Of a DNA stretch of 64,000 nt, positions 22,487 through 33,773 are shown in pieces. The DNA lies in the NCBI GenBank assembly GCA_947623455.1, contig OX392529.1, positions 8,060,001 to 8,124,000 on the forward strand. Reading direction: 5' to 3'. Made by a program: the position numbers and the translations under genes. Under the pieces are notes generated by a model. It ran no database searches and had not been told where the DNA came from. It saw only the letters and a list, made by a program, of their open reading frames with translations. Each line of letters starts with the position of its first letter. Position 1 is the stretch's first letter. The DNA is from Mimachlamys varia (lineage: Eukaryota > Mollusca > Bivalvia > Pectinida > Pectinidae).

Positions 22487-23498
22487 TGACCAAACACGAC
22501 TATCGTTATGTAATGTCACTAAAAACCAATCACGACTATCGTTATGTAATGTCACTACAAACCAATCACGACTATCGTTATGTGATGTCTCTACAAACCA
22601 ATCACGACTATCGCTATGTAATTTCACTACAAACCAATCACGACTATCGTTATGTAACGTCACTACAAACCAATCACGACTATCGCTATGTAATGTCACT
22701 ACAAACCAATCACGACTATCGTTATGTAATTTCACTACAAACCAATCACGACTATCGATATGTAATGTCACTACAAACCAATCACGTCTATCGTTATGTA
22801 ATGTCACTACAAACCAATCACGACTATCGCTATGTAATTTCACTACAAACCAATCACGACTATCGTTATGTAATGTCACTACAAACCAATCACGACTATC
22901 GTTATGTAATGTCACTACAAACCACTCACGACTATCGTTATGTAATTTCACTACAAACCAATCACGACTATCGTTATGTAATGTCACTACAAACCAATCA
23001 CGACTATCGTTATGTAATTTCACTACAAACCAATCACGACTATCGATATGTAATGTCACTACAAACCAATCACGACTATCGTTATGTAATGTCACTACAA
23101 ACCAATCACGACTATCGCTATGTAATTTCACTACAAACCAATCACGACTATCGTTATGTAATGTCACTACAAACCAATCACGACTATCGTTATGTAATTT
23201 CACTACAAACCAATCACGACTATCGATATGTAATGTCACTTCAAACCAATCACGACTATCGTTATGTAATGTCACTACAAACCACTCACGGCTATCGTTA
23301 TGTAATGTCACTACAAACCAATCACGACTATCGTTATGTAATGTCACTACAAACCACTCACGGCTATCGTTATGTAATGTCACTACAAACCAATCACGGC
23401 TATCGTTATGTAATGTCACTACAAACCAATCACGGCTATCGTTATGTAATGTCACTACAAACCAATCACGGCTATCGTTATGTAATGTCACTACAAAT
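22487..23498. repeat. Minisatellite, 36 bp unit, 28 copies
   Basis: The unit contains ACCAATCACGACTATCGTTA and TGTAATGTCACTACAA. The period is 36 bp, so each strand keeps an open frame: TNHDYRYVMSLQ forward, HNDSRDWFVVTL reverse. The open frames run slightly past the array, but no ATG context, domain or splice support makes them genes. The array sits directly upstream of the ASB-like gene. Confidence 0.95.
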
Positions 23499-23514
23499 TA
23501 AAGAAGTTGACATC

Positions 23515-23830
23515 CAGTGGCGTAGCTAGGGGTATTTTGAAGTGTACGCAGATGTGGTGCTGAAGCGCTAGGAGGGGTGGGTACGGGAAATGGATACGTC
23601 CACCTCCCGCAAGTGGGTTGTGGGGATGTTCTCCCAAGAAAAAAGTGATTACCTTAAGGTCTTTGGGGCATTTTTACGCGTTCTAGTGCCAATTTTCATG
23701 TATAATGAATTTAAGAATACACACATCCATTTTCTAGCACAAATGTCTCATTCTTTTTATCACAAATGTATTTTAAAGGAAAATTATGTGTACGCACCTG
23801 CGTACCCACGTATAGGAGGCTACGCCCCTG
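23515..23830. mobile_element. hAT-like MITE
   Basis: Left end CAGTGGCGTAGCTAGG and right end, read on the minus strand, CAGGGGCGTAGCCTCC share the CAGnGGCGTAGC terminal motif common to non-autonomous hAT elements. The length is 316 bp. I do not see a clear 8 bp target duplication, so the exact boundaries are uncertain. It begins 17 bp after the end of the 36 bp array. Confidence 0.55.
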
Positions 23831-24312
23831 ACACATGTATGTTTTTTATTGACTGTGATGACGTAGATACAGATACACGGGATATGGTTGTCACAGTATA
23901 TGTTGTTGCAACCCTTATTGTAATAAATTTCTGAGTGGAACATTTATTACAAGAAAGTTAACCTTATTGTAATAAAATCTTATATATAACATTTATTACA
24001 TCAAGAAATACTTTTGTCTGATGGTTATTACACTTGGGCTCTTCTTATTGTAATAAATTGTTGAGTTTTGAATCGGTCCAACCATATTTAACTGATTGCC
24101 TTTTTCCTTTGCGGAGTTAGTGTCCAGTTATACTATAGAAGGACCATATTTTCCATGTGTCACTCGACTACTACGATTCGAAGTCTACACCATTACAGGA
24201 ATTACTCGTAATTATATGTCTCGTATTTCTTGCTTTGTCGATAAAGTTGAAGTCGAAACGGAATATATTTGTTTGGCAAAATACATGCAGCAAGATGGTA
24301 TCAGAAACTTGG

Positions 24313-24838
24313 CCAAGTTTCAATTTAATTACATATCAATAACACTATAAAAAGGGGACGCTAACGTGAATTCTCAAAAATCACATGTTTAACAACAAAC
24401 AGCAGAACCTGCGCATACATTTCCTTACAATTTCAGTAAGGTGTTCAGTACAATGATTTCAGTAATTACGCAAAGTTTCAATTCAATTGAAAATCAATAT
24501 CACTATGAAAAGTGGAATTTAACACAAATTCTCAAAATGTCCATGTTTTCGTCACAAAACAGCAGAATCTGAATATAAATTTATTCCAAATTCCAGTAAG
24601 GTGTTCAGTGTGACGATTTCAGTAACTATGCTAAGTTTCAAATCAATCAGATATCAGTAACACTAAAAAAAGTGGACTAAAATGCATATTCTCAAAATTT
24701 CAATGTGTTTGCCCTAAAATACAAAAACATTTTACAAAATCTCATTTAAATTGAGGTTCGTTATTTACATCTTATTATATGATAGTTTCACCAAGTTTCA
24801 ATTAATTGGATAATTATAACACTGTGAAAAGCAGACTT
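24313..24838. repeat. Diverged tandem repeat, about 160 bp unit, 4 starts
   Basis: The block AAGTTTCAATT, then TATCAATAACACTAT and AAAAGTGGA recurs at about 24315, 24475, 24635 and 24795. Between the first three starts lie shared words such as AACAGCAGAA and CAGTAAGGTGTTCAGT. Copies are clearly diverged, so this is an older duplication, inside the inverted-repeat element. Confidence 0.65.
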
Positions 24839-24873
24839 GCACAAGTTGACTCAGTGTCTGTCTCGGCCGCAAA

Positions 24874-25985
24874 ACCTTAAGGCCCGGTCACAACCCACCG
24901 TGCGTGTTTTTTGTCCGTACGTTTTTTGGGGAGGCCACGGCCGCTACGTTTTTCTTAAAACGTGGTTAGGGAGTGGCAAGAGCAGGGAGAGAGTACGTCA
25001 ACGCACGTCACTCGCACGGTTGCGCAAGGTGTAAGTACGTGGCCCGCACGCCACGCCTGGTCGTGAGCAGTTGCGTGCATCGTACGTTGCACACATGGTA
25101 AGTGAGTTGTACGTGCTTACAACTTGCTTACAACTTACGATCTGCGTACACTTGCCACGTTATCGCACGGAGGCCGTACTTTCACGTGCTGCTCACGTAC
25201 TGTGTCCATACTCACTCGCATGTTGTAAGTGCGTGGAAGTGCGACGAACGTGAGTTTTTCCGCCCAATGTCTTGATACTCATGATTTATTTTATGAACTC
25301 TGCAGACATTATATGAACTCTACAGACACTCATGATTTTAATGAACTCTGGGGTCGTTTTATGAACTCATGATTTAATTTTATATATTCATGTGTGAATA
25401 AACATGTAGATATTGTGTCAAACATATAATAAAATGTTTTTTTTTTGTTCTTATTCAAAATCAACCTAAATTTAATATTATATACCAGAATGGTTCTGGT
25501 CTCACTTCTTACTTTCAACCCCCCCCCCCCCCCCCCAAAAAAAAAAACCCCAGTCATTTTTAACAAATGGTTTTATAATAAATTTACCGTTTGCAAAAAT
25601 TTCGGATTCGTTTTTGGGGCTGGTTGGGAGGTTTTTGTTATCATTTTGCGTTGTAAGTGCGGAGCACGTGCTTACTCGGTACGGTCCACGTCAGTTCTGC
25701 GTGCTCATTGGACAGTAGAACTGGGGAAGTGCCGGGTAAGCACAGACCACGCACTTATCAAGTGCGCAGCACTCACGTGCTACGGAGTCAGTGCGTTTTG
25801 CGCTCATTGGCTATAGAAGACACGCGCGTCACCCGTACTTGGGTGAATCCGTAGATCGACCGCATCCCGAACGCAGCGAAAGTTCCTCATGCACTAAAAG
25901 TGCTACGGCGTGTCTGCGTGCTCCCAAATCCGTACTGAGGCGGTACTCACCACGTACGGTCCCCAAATTTTGCCCGCGTTTTTGC
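24874..25985. other. CpG-rich ACGTG/GTACG-rich stretch
   Basis: Two blocks, 24874-25260 and 25640-25985, are far richer in CpG and in the words GTACG, CGTAC and ACGTGC than the rest of the window. They are separated by AT-rich DNA with a C17/A11 run near 25520. The left block begins TTAAGGCCCGGTCACAAC, which looks like a transposon end, but I find no matching inverted end. No convincing coding frame. Confidence 0.5.
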
Positions 25986-26252
25986 AATTTGTTGAAGTTA
26001 TGAGATAAGTGCAGACAATTTTAACTTTTCAGACTAGAAATTTATCTTTTTGTAGATACATTTTCTAAGCAAGGACAAGTTTTCAAGAAATGTAAATTTT
26101 TTTATTACAATTATGCATGATGTTGACGCTTAATGTAATCATATTTTGTTATTATAATAAGCGTCGCTTATTGTAATTATTTAGAAGATTATTACAATAA
26201 GGTAAACCTTAATGTAATCATTATTACAATAAGCAATTTATTACAATAAGGG

Positions 26253-28059
26253 TTAACGTTGCAAAATAGTGCTATATATACAGAATTCTCGGGTTCACAT
26301 GGCCCGTAGTTCTATCGATATTTCCGTCTATCTAAATATTTTCAATTGTTATCAGAAATATCGATTACCAGCCATGTGTAGTGACATGATCACATGATGC
26401 TAATGTAAGTAACAAAGAGCAATTACGTTAGTTATAGTTAGTAACTTAGTTAGTTACGAGTTTTACGCCGATACAGACACCGAATTACAACGGTGCTACG
26501 ACCGGCTTAGAGCAATTTATTATATATTATTACGACAGAAAGCTTCTATTTATAGTCATCCTAGTTATACATCTGTACACACATGTATACATTATACCCA
26601 CACACGTCACGGTTACTCCACACATCGATTATAGGGTTTCCCATGTACATACGAGTATCAAACCGAAAGTAGATTGGCAGTTCTATGGGGCCCTCTAAGT
26701 ATGGCGGATCACTACGTACCTGTCGGTGGGGAAAACGTCTAATACGTGTTACTTAATATTACAGGAACACGGCGCACAGGTAAGCTGATTAACACTGTCA
26801 GATGTACCTATCGTCGTCCCATATAGTGACCCCTGCTCTCTCTTAAGACATACAAGTATATTGGAAAGTTTCATGACCAAAAACGTTTTACCTCGGGTCA
26901 ATATTTAACATTTCAGATTTTTTTTTATTGTTGCCATGATGGAAGGGGGAGCAGTATATAACAACGAAGTGTATATCTGTAAGCCTTTCTATCACTACTC
27001 TAATGCAATTTAACATAAGTAACTTGATGAATTGTTGGTATGTATGATGGCTAACAATGGTCCTTGCTATTCCTCAATATAGATGTCCCTTAACGTGTCC
27101 ACCTCTGTAATTAACAGTACCCAAACACACAACTGTTGATCGGGGATAAGGAAGTTGTATAGGGCGGGTACACAGTAGGGGTTAATCGACAAGGGTCAGC
27201 GCCATTTATGTGTGTACACTTGTTGATAATAATGTACGATGCAAAATCCCGATTAGCCCACTGACATTCGAAACCAAAACTTTGACAGACTAGAAGCCGA
27301 AACATCGGGCCTGACCAATCCGAAACACATACATTGACATATCTTAGACACCAAATTCGATCAACCCAAGACCCCGACATACAGAAGCAAAGCTCCATCA
27401 TTGACAGACTTAAGACAAGTGACCAAAAAGAGCCCTAAAGCATGGGCACACTCGATATTCTACCCTGTGTTGATCGAGACCCGAGACCTACCTGTCTCGA
27501 CATTCTTTAGTTTTGGATTGTGTATATCATTAAATCAATAAACGTTTGGGAATTTCAAAGTGATTGTTACTTTCCAAAGTTTCCATTCACATAAAGACCA
27601 GATTAAACATTTATTGATGGGTCACGGTGTTCACAACAGCACTTGAAGTTACACATATCCGGTACCACAGAGACCTCAGAATTTGTTACAGTTTTGGCCC
27701 TAAACTAAGGTGTTTAGAGTAGAGGAGGGGCTGTAAGTTCAATTACGGATAAAAATGCCCCCCCCCCCAATTGTATGTTTAGGTCCAAAATTAGCTGTAA
27801 CAAATAATAATGTCCCCATGCACGGTACAAATTCACTGATTGTGGAGATATATGAGCGTCATCCATGTGGAACAATTGGTATGTATAGACACGGTCTGGT
27901 AGGCTCACACATTTACAGGGAAGACAGTTTACACGATTCGCTGGATATCTGGAGTCCCTCATACACACATTTATTTGTGGCCACACAATACAAACTATAT
28001 ACAGATATCTATATATATAGATACATATGGATATAATAAATGAAAACAAGACGACCGAC
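26253..28059. other. Intergenic, no gene recognised
   Basis: AT-rich DNA with only short open frames. There is a CCCCCCCCCC run near 27760 and a TA-rich stretch near 28000-28030. Nothing supports a gene. Confidence 0.4.
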
Positions 28060-28098
28060 TTCCAAACGCTTTCACCCTCTTCGGGGCTTATCAGGAAA
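28060..28098 (-). ncRNA. Degenerate minimal hammerhead ribozyme (G8 to A)
   Basis: Read on the minus strand: stem I 5' arm TTTC (28095-28098), core CTGATAA (28088-28094), and stem II GCCC/GGGT closing a CGAAGA loop (28074-28087). GAAA follows at 28070-28073, then a GCGT stem III, UU, and stem I 3' arm GGAA (28060-28063), which pairs with TTTC through one G-U. The layout matches minimal type I hammerheads, but the invariant G8 is A and stem III is imperfect, so it should be inactive. It is unrelated in sequence to the 11.7 kb ribozyme. Confidence 0.5.
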
Positions 28099-28721
28099 CT
28101 AGCATACATCATTATCAAACACATGAAGCCGTGTTTCTATATTAAAAAGTGTTTTCTTATAAACGTTTTCTACTGCAAGAAGTGTTTTTACCTTGTTCAG
28201 AAATCGTCTGAGCTTTTCACAGTTTACAGTTGAATTTCAATAAAATACCAAATAATTAAAATCGCTCACACTTCTAGTTCACAACCATTATAAAACCATA
28301 CATCATCTTGTTGTTTACCGCCATTTCTGAAAACTAGAACTTTTACATTTATCAGTAGTTTCACTTTTCAGAATACGTAAATAGTATATTTACATTACAG
28401 TGTTGCATTCGCCTATATATCATTAGTAAACCAAATTGTATATCACACTATATTTACCATTGAATGGCATTGCCACTATATATCCCTACCAAATTCAGTT
28501 GGCATTCATCAGGCCATGAATGCCAATGACCGATTGTTGACATCATCATTATTATGACGTCATAATTGTTACGTTGGATACCATTTACCGTCCCCAGGCG
28601 ATGGCTGTTCTTTTCATTGAACAAGCATATGCGACAAATACATTTATTGAGCTAAATGTTGAGAAATAAAATGTGCTATTGATTGTTTTATGACATGAGC
28701 AGATTCTAAAAATGGAAAATA
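28099..28721. other. Intergenic with small hairpin
   Basis: No gene is seen. 28498-28531 carries GGCATTCAT and its complement ATGAATGCC, a short relative of the longer hairpin downstream. A CRE palindrome TGACGTCA lies near 28555. Confidence 0.4.
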
Positions 28722-28857
28722 TAAGTATTGAATTGCTTTCAGTTGGCATTCATAGGCTATATGAATGCCAAATGGTAGCGCGCTTCATTGAATTTGCCGT
28801 TGACCATTTGGCATTCATATAGCCTATGAATGCCAACTGAAAGCAGTTCAATGCTTA
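28722..28857. repeat. Long hairpin, 54 bp arms
   Basis: 28722-28775 and 28804-28857 are inverted copies with about two mismatches, around a 28 bp spacer. Each arm also contains a smaller palindrome: GGCATTCATA, then TATATGAATGCC. Transcription would give a long stem. It is probably a foldback MITE. Confidence 0.8.
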
Positions 28858-28893
28858 AGTATACTACAATTTGCAATGCCGTATCACATGATG

Positions 28894-29110
28894 TTATTCT
28901 TACGCCATGTTGAACTACGTAATAACAAAGCTTTGTACACCGCCTCAGATAACATTTATCAATCGCTTAGATGACATTGATCTAAATGAGGGTGTTATGA
29001 CGTCATTTCTGGCGCCATGTTGGACTACGTTACGACAATGCTTTGCACTCCACCTCAGATAACATGCATGGAGTGCCTTTGAAGCAATAGCTTAGATGAC
29101 GTTGATTCAA
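28894..29110. repeat. Diverged 110 bp tandem duplication
   Basis: GCCATGTTG-ACTACGT, then CTTTG-AC-CC-CCTCAGATAACAT and CTTAGATGAC-TTGAT, occurs in two copies offset by 110 bp. A CRE palindrome (TGACGTCA) lies at the junction near 28998. Confidence 0.6.
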
Positions 29111-29993
29111 ATCAGGCTCTTCCAGTAAACAAATACACACTGAAAAAGTGAGAACGTTTACCGACTTTGTCCCAAATAGACATAGGCATATTAAAAAATT
29201 ATCCTTAATGTAAATAAGCATTGAACTGGAACCAGATGAAGTATACAGTCTATATGAAGTTCTGCAAAAAGTACCATATCATTTGCATACACCAATATGA
29301 ATAGATAGATAGTTTATAATTAAATTGTAGGAAAGTCACCTGTTAAACACTCATCTCACAATCATTTACGTACATAAAGAACATCAGAGGTGACTTACAA
29401 TAAGACATCGGACATATTATTGTCGAACATTACACAAAAGTTGACATCGTTAAACAGTGAATGGAGCATTCTGCCTGCCACTCCCTCTTTGATAAATTAA
29501 AACCAATGATTCTGATTATTTACAAATTCGAAAGATTTCGTACGGATGGTAACATTAACGGTTTTTATGACAGTAAAGGTCTAGCGTTATAGACTTTATA
29601 AACGATTTGATGATATTTTTCAGGATATTTAAAAATTCGGGAGAATTATTTTGCAGACCGTTCGCCGGGCTGTATCACACTATCCGTGTAATAAGGAACG
29701 GTATTCAGACCAAAGACAGTGGTTATTATGATATAGTAAGTGTATAAATGTGAAATGGAATAATGAGCATACATAAAGTGTTCGGCGTGTACTAGAAAGT
29801 AACCACAATCCATGATCACATATAATGATGACGGCCATTTGTTTTGCTGTTATATACTATTTTTATATGGAATCCATATGAAATAATTAATGTGGATTTC
29901 ACGTGAAAGTACTATCATGTAAATTTAACGTGAACTTAGCAACTCTCATAGTTGCCCTAGTAATTGTATTTCCTTTTTATGTTTACCAAACAG
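29111..29993. other. Upstream region of the RING-NHL gene
   Basis: AT-rich, without a recognised gene. It ends in a good splice acceptor at 29993: a pyrimidine-rich TTTCCTTTTTATGTTTA followed by CCAAACAG. A non-coding first exon and leader intron probably lie somewhere in this stretch. Confidence 0.45.
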
Positions 29994-30005
29994 GTGGATG
30001 ACAGG

Positions 30006-31376
30006 ATGACGGAGGACGGAGAAGAGGACGGATGTGACATTTGCTTTGAGAACTACCGGTTACCGAAGCTGTTGCCTTGTCGACACACTTTTTGTGAACC
30101 ATGTTTGAGGGATTATGGTAAAAACACGTGTCCCCAGGATCTAAACGAGTTCCTGGTTTGTCCTCTATGTCGGACACACTGTGTGCTGCCCTCTAACGGG
30201 GTGGATGGTTTCTTCAGCAATTACTTTGTCCGCGACAGTCAAGTCTTTGACCGCTCCTGTGTCACCTTTAACGCGTACCCCAGGTGTAACTTTTGCAGGG
30301 AGACCTTGTCAGTTGATGGTGCGAGGGACCACCGCTGTAGATTGTCGTCTGAGCTAGCGCCAGACGAAAGCGAGGACAGCGAATATAACTACAACGACAC
30401 CTCGCTAACCTTCATAATTCGGTTTCCATTACTGAGACTGAAAACGAGATATAAAGTGGATTTACTCTCCTCGTTCTCTCTGGTTAGAGAAGACAGCGAC
30501 GACGCTTTGATTACTTGTATACGGGTAACTCCAGAGAACACGTGCTACAACATTGTAAATTGCTCATCCACATACGAGGAGCATGATTCTACGGGCAAGG
30601 CTATAGGCGGGACAACCATTACCCCCCACACGCCGATAATGGACATGGTGTATAGAAAGGATAACTCTGTATTGTTTCAGACAAAAAACGAAATATTTGT
30701 TGTGAATGAATCCGGCGTTAAGCTATTTAGCTTGATAAGAAACTATGAAGGTGTGTCCATGGCATTATTTTCAGACGAGCGCGTGGTTACCGTTGGAAAA
30801 GCGGTGTCACTTGAAAAGAGTTTCCGGAATGTTGGAGACGACTCTGACAGCACGGACCAAGATGACAAAAAGGAAGAACCTCCAAGAAAAGGCAAAATCG
30901 TGGTGTTGTCTAGGGACGGGAAGAGGATTCTTGCCGACCTAAGTAGAGAACGCTGTCATCCTTGTGTAGTGGCTGTGAACCAGATTAATGACACAATCTG
31001 CATGAGTGATACGGAACGAAAGATTGTGTCAGTGTTCGTGCAGAGTGGCGAAGTCATTGGAGAGTTTAACTTAGAATCCAGAGGCCTGGGGATGTTCAGC
31101 TTCCTTCCTATGTTTGACGACGGGATGTCCCGGAGTATTAACCCCGCAGGTATTTGCTTTGACCCGGATGGTAACATCCTCGTGGTGGACCAAATCAGCG
31201 CATCCGTGTTGATGCTTGATGCAAGTGCAGGATTCATTGGTATTTTCGTGACTGGCGCAGAAGACGGATTCGGACGGCCTTTCCTGATAGGTTCCGGGTC
31301 AGATGGAACCATCTGGGTGGGAGATAGAGGAACAATGAAGGTATTCCGTTTGGCTGGCTACGTAAACAGTTTGTGA
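30006..31376 (+). CDS. RING-finger protein with NHL-type C-terminus (TRIM-like E3 ligase)
   Basis: 456 residues from ATG 30006, chosen because a splice acceptor ends at 29993, making upstream in-frame codons likely intronic. A C3HC4 RING is complete: C10, C13, C25, H27, C30, C33, C52, C55, in CDICFENYRLPKLLPCRHTF and VCPLCRTHC. RING domains recruit ubiquitin-charged E2 enzymes, so this is a predicted E3 ligase. A small C-x2-C..H-x-C cluster (CNFCRETLSVDGARDHRC) follows where a B-box would sit, but it is not a full B-box, and no coiled coil is evident. The C-terminal half reads as beta-propeller strands, the last ones NHL-like: GICFDPDGNILVVDQISASV and GSDGTIWVGDRGTMKVFRL. An acidic/basic linker lies near residues 275-292. 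The family resembles the expanded TRIM/RING-NHL genes of molluscs, often linked to immunity. Confidence 0.85.
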   Translation: MTEDGEEDGCDICFENYRLPKLLPCRHTFCEPCLRDYGKNTCPQDLNEFLVCPLCRTHCVLPSNGVDGFFSNYFVRDSQVFDRSCVTFNAYPRCNFCRETLSVDGARDHRCRLSSELAPDESEDSEYNYNDTSLTFIIRFPLLRLKTRYKVDLLSSFSLVREDSDDALITCIRVTPENTCYNIVNCSSTYEEHDSTGKAIGGTTITPHTPIMDMVYRKDNSVLFQTKNEIFVVNESGVKLFSLIRNYEGVSMALFSDERVVTVGKAVSLEKSFRNVGDDSDSTDQDDKKEEPPRKGKIVVLSRDGKRILADLSRERCHPCVVAVNQINDTICMSDTERKIVSVFVQSGEVIGEFNLESRGLGMFSFLPMFDDGMSRSINPAGICFDPDGNILVVDQISASVLMLDASAGFIGIFVTGAEDGFGRPFLIGSGSDGTIWVGDRGTMKVFRLAGYVNSL

Positions 31377-31751
31377 TACCAGCGGGTGTGGATGTGGACG
31401 AGTTATTTCCCTTTACGTGCTTATGGATAGATACTATGTTAGCTCAGATCCAAGCTGTGATAAATGACAGGCATAATTGTTGCCAAATAACTCAAATGCC
31501 ATACCTGAAAAATACAACAAATATTTTTCTGAAATAGCACAGAAAATCATCATAGATTTATTGCTAAGTTAATTTTTCACGTACCACATAATATATAATA
31601 ACAAACCTTAAAGAGGCAATTTAGTGAAGTTGGTTTACATTTTTATAATATTGCCAGATATTGTATAAAAGTGAAGTTTTGTACTCCTTATGAACTACTC
31701 ATACCAATATGTTGACAAAAGTCGATGTTTTACGTTCGCTTTTTAATTAAT

Positions 31752-31757
31752 AATAAA
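31752..31757 (+). terminator. Likely polyadenylation signal of the RING-NHL gene
   Basis: AATAAA, 375 bp after the stop codon, in an AT-rich 3' region. It is the first canonical signal downstream that I see. Confidence 0.5.
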
Positions 31758-32702
31758 GAAATCCTTAATCGTCCAACTAGACGAATAATATGCAAAAGAG
31801 ATTATTATACTTATCTCTGTTCGTTTCAAGTACATTCATTACTGTATTCCTGTATTCATAGCACTTTTTCACGTCACCTCTTTAGGTGAAATTAGTGACG
31901 AGTTAAGTTTTACGCAAAACTAACCGCGCGTATCATACAGGCGAACACACGTGTCCCGGTAATGAAATGGGTCCATTTGTGTGCGAGCTCTCAATATTAT
32001 CCGTTTCTGACTGATTTAAAGCATAACAATACAATTTCTATTGTTCACAACGTATTTCGTAAATTAAACATCCATAGAAAAAGTATTTGTGACATTAATC
32101 GTACCATGTTTGTTTACATGACACGCATGCACACTCTACACGTGTTCGCACCAGGGGGCGCAATTTTCGTGCTATATTTAACGTTGCTATATATGACACG
32201 GGCTTTCCCAAAACTTAAATTGACCACTGTGGACATTAACTACATATTATCTAATTATCAAATACGGATTCTATTGTCTGATTGTATGCATTTTTTTATT
32301 CTAGTTGAATTAATAAAACGTTGGTTGATTAAATTGCCCCTTTTACATGTTCCTTACAAGTCTGCAGTACTTAATGGATACGCATACACGGAATTCTATA
32401 ACCGTCTAATATTACAGCACGTTGTAACATTTGGAGCACTTTTTCAGAAGTGTAATCTATACATTGTCAGCTTTAATCACAAACAAACAACTCATTTTGA
32501 TTTACTCTGTCGTGCGCCAGAAAACATTAAAATTATGATTTGTTAAGATTAATGTAGTGTCAAGCTTGTTACAATATTTCAACAGGGACGTTTTAGATTA
32601 GCTTGGTGTATACATTTCTTTAATTAATGAAAAGCATCTTTACACACTGTACTAAATTTATATAACTACAAAGTATCAAATGAACTCGTCATCGCTTCAA
32701 AG
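31758..32702. other. Intergenic, no gene recognised
   Basis: AT-rich. One ATG-started open frame of 194 codons (31962-32546, plus) is present, without recognisable domain or splice context; I do not annotate it as a gene. Confidence 0.4.
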
Positions 32703-33773
32703 TTGGACAATGTTGTACAATAACAAAGCTAAAGGACAATGTTGTATGGGAACAATACAAAATACAATGTTGTACAATAACATGACAAAAGAACGATGTT
32801 GTATGGGAACAGTACAAAAGGGCAATATTGTATGGGAACAGTACAAAGAACAGTGTTGTATGGGAACAGTACAAAGGACAATGTTGTATGGGAATAGTAC
32901 AAAGGACAATGTTGTATGGGAACAGTACAAAAGGACAATGTTGTATGGGAATAGTACAAAAGACAATGTTGTATGGGAATAGTACAAAGGACAATGTTGT
33001 ATGGAAACAGTACAAAGGACAATGTTGTATGGGAACAGTACAAAGGACAATGTTGTATGGGAACATTACCAAGGACAATGTTGTATGGTAACAATACAAA
33101 GGACAATGTTGTATGGGAACAGTACAAAAGGGCAATATTGCATGGGAACAGTACAAAGAACAGTGTTGTATGGGAACAGTACAAAAGGGCAATGTTGTAT
33201 GGGAACACTACAAAAGGACAATGTTGTATGGTAACAATACCAAGGACAGTGTTGTATGGGAACAGTACAAAAGGACAATGTTGTATGGGAACAGTACAAA
33301 GGACAGTGTTGTATGGGAACAGTACAAAAGGGCAATGTTGTATGGGAACATTACCAAGGACAATGTTGTATGGGAACAATACCAAGGGCAATGTTGTATG
33401 GTAACAATACCAAGGACAATGTTGTATGGGAACAATACCAAGGACAATGTTGTATGGTAACAATACCAAGGACAATGTTGTATGGTAACAATACCAAGGA
33501 CAGTGTTGTATGGGAACAGTACAAAGGACAATGTTGTATGGGAACATTACCAAGGACAATGTTGTATGGGAACAATACCAAGGACAGTGTTGTATGGGAA
33601 CAGTACAAAGAACAGTGTTGTATGGGAACATTACCAAGGACAATGTTGTATGGGAACATTACCAAGGGCAATGTTGTATGGTAACAATACCAAAGGCAAT
33701 GTTGTATGGTAACAATACCAAGGACAATGTTGTATGGGAACAGTACAAAGAACAGTGTTGTATGGGAACATTA

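Larger units (their letters stand above)
23912..26252. mobile_element. 2.34 kb inverted-repeat element, no transposase
   Basis: CCCTTATTGTAATAAATT at 23912-23929 is repeated exactly, inverted, at 26235-26252. Inside both ends the motif CTTATTGTAATAA and its complement recur: within 23912-24060 on the left and 26100-26252 on the right, like sub-terminal transposase-binding sites. TTAA follows the right end (26253-26256); the left neighbour is GCAA. TTGCAA occurs near both ends (23906 and 26259, allowing a small gap), so the true boundary may lie a few bases further out. The superfamily is not identified. Confidence 0.65.

Noticed and set aside
22300..23529. Open frames of about 410 (plus) and 340 (minus) codons over the 36 bp array
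   Set aside because: Both strands are open simply because the 36 bp unit lacks stops; flanking residues show no gene structure.
31962..32546. 194-codon ATG-started frame after the RING-NHL gene
   Set aside because: No recognisable family, AT-rich composition like its surroundings, no splice or promoter support; could still be a small exon.
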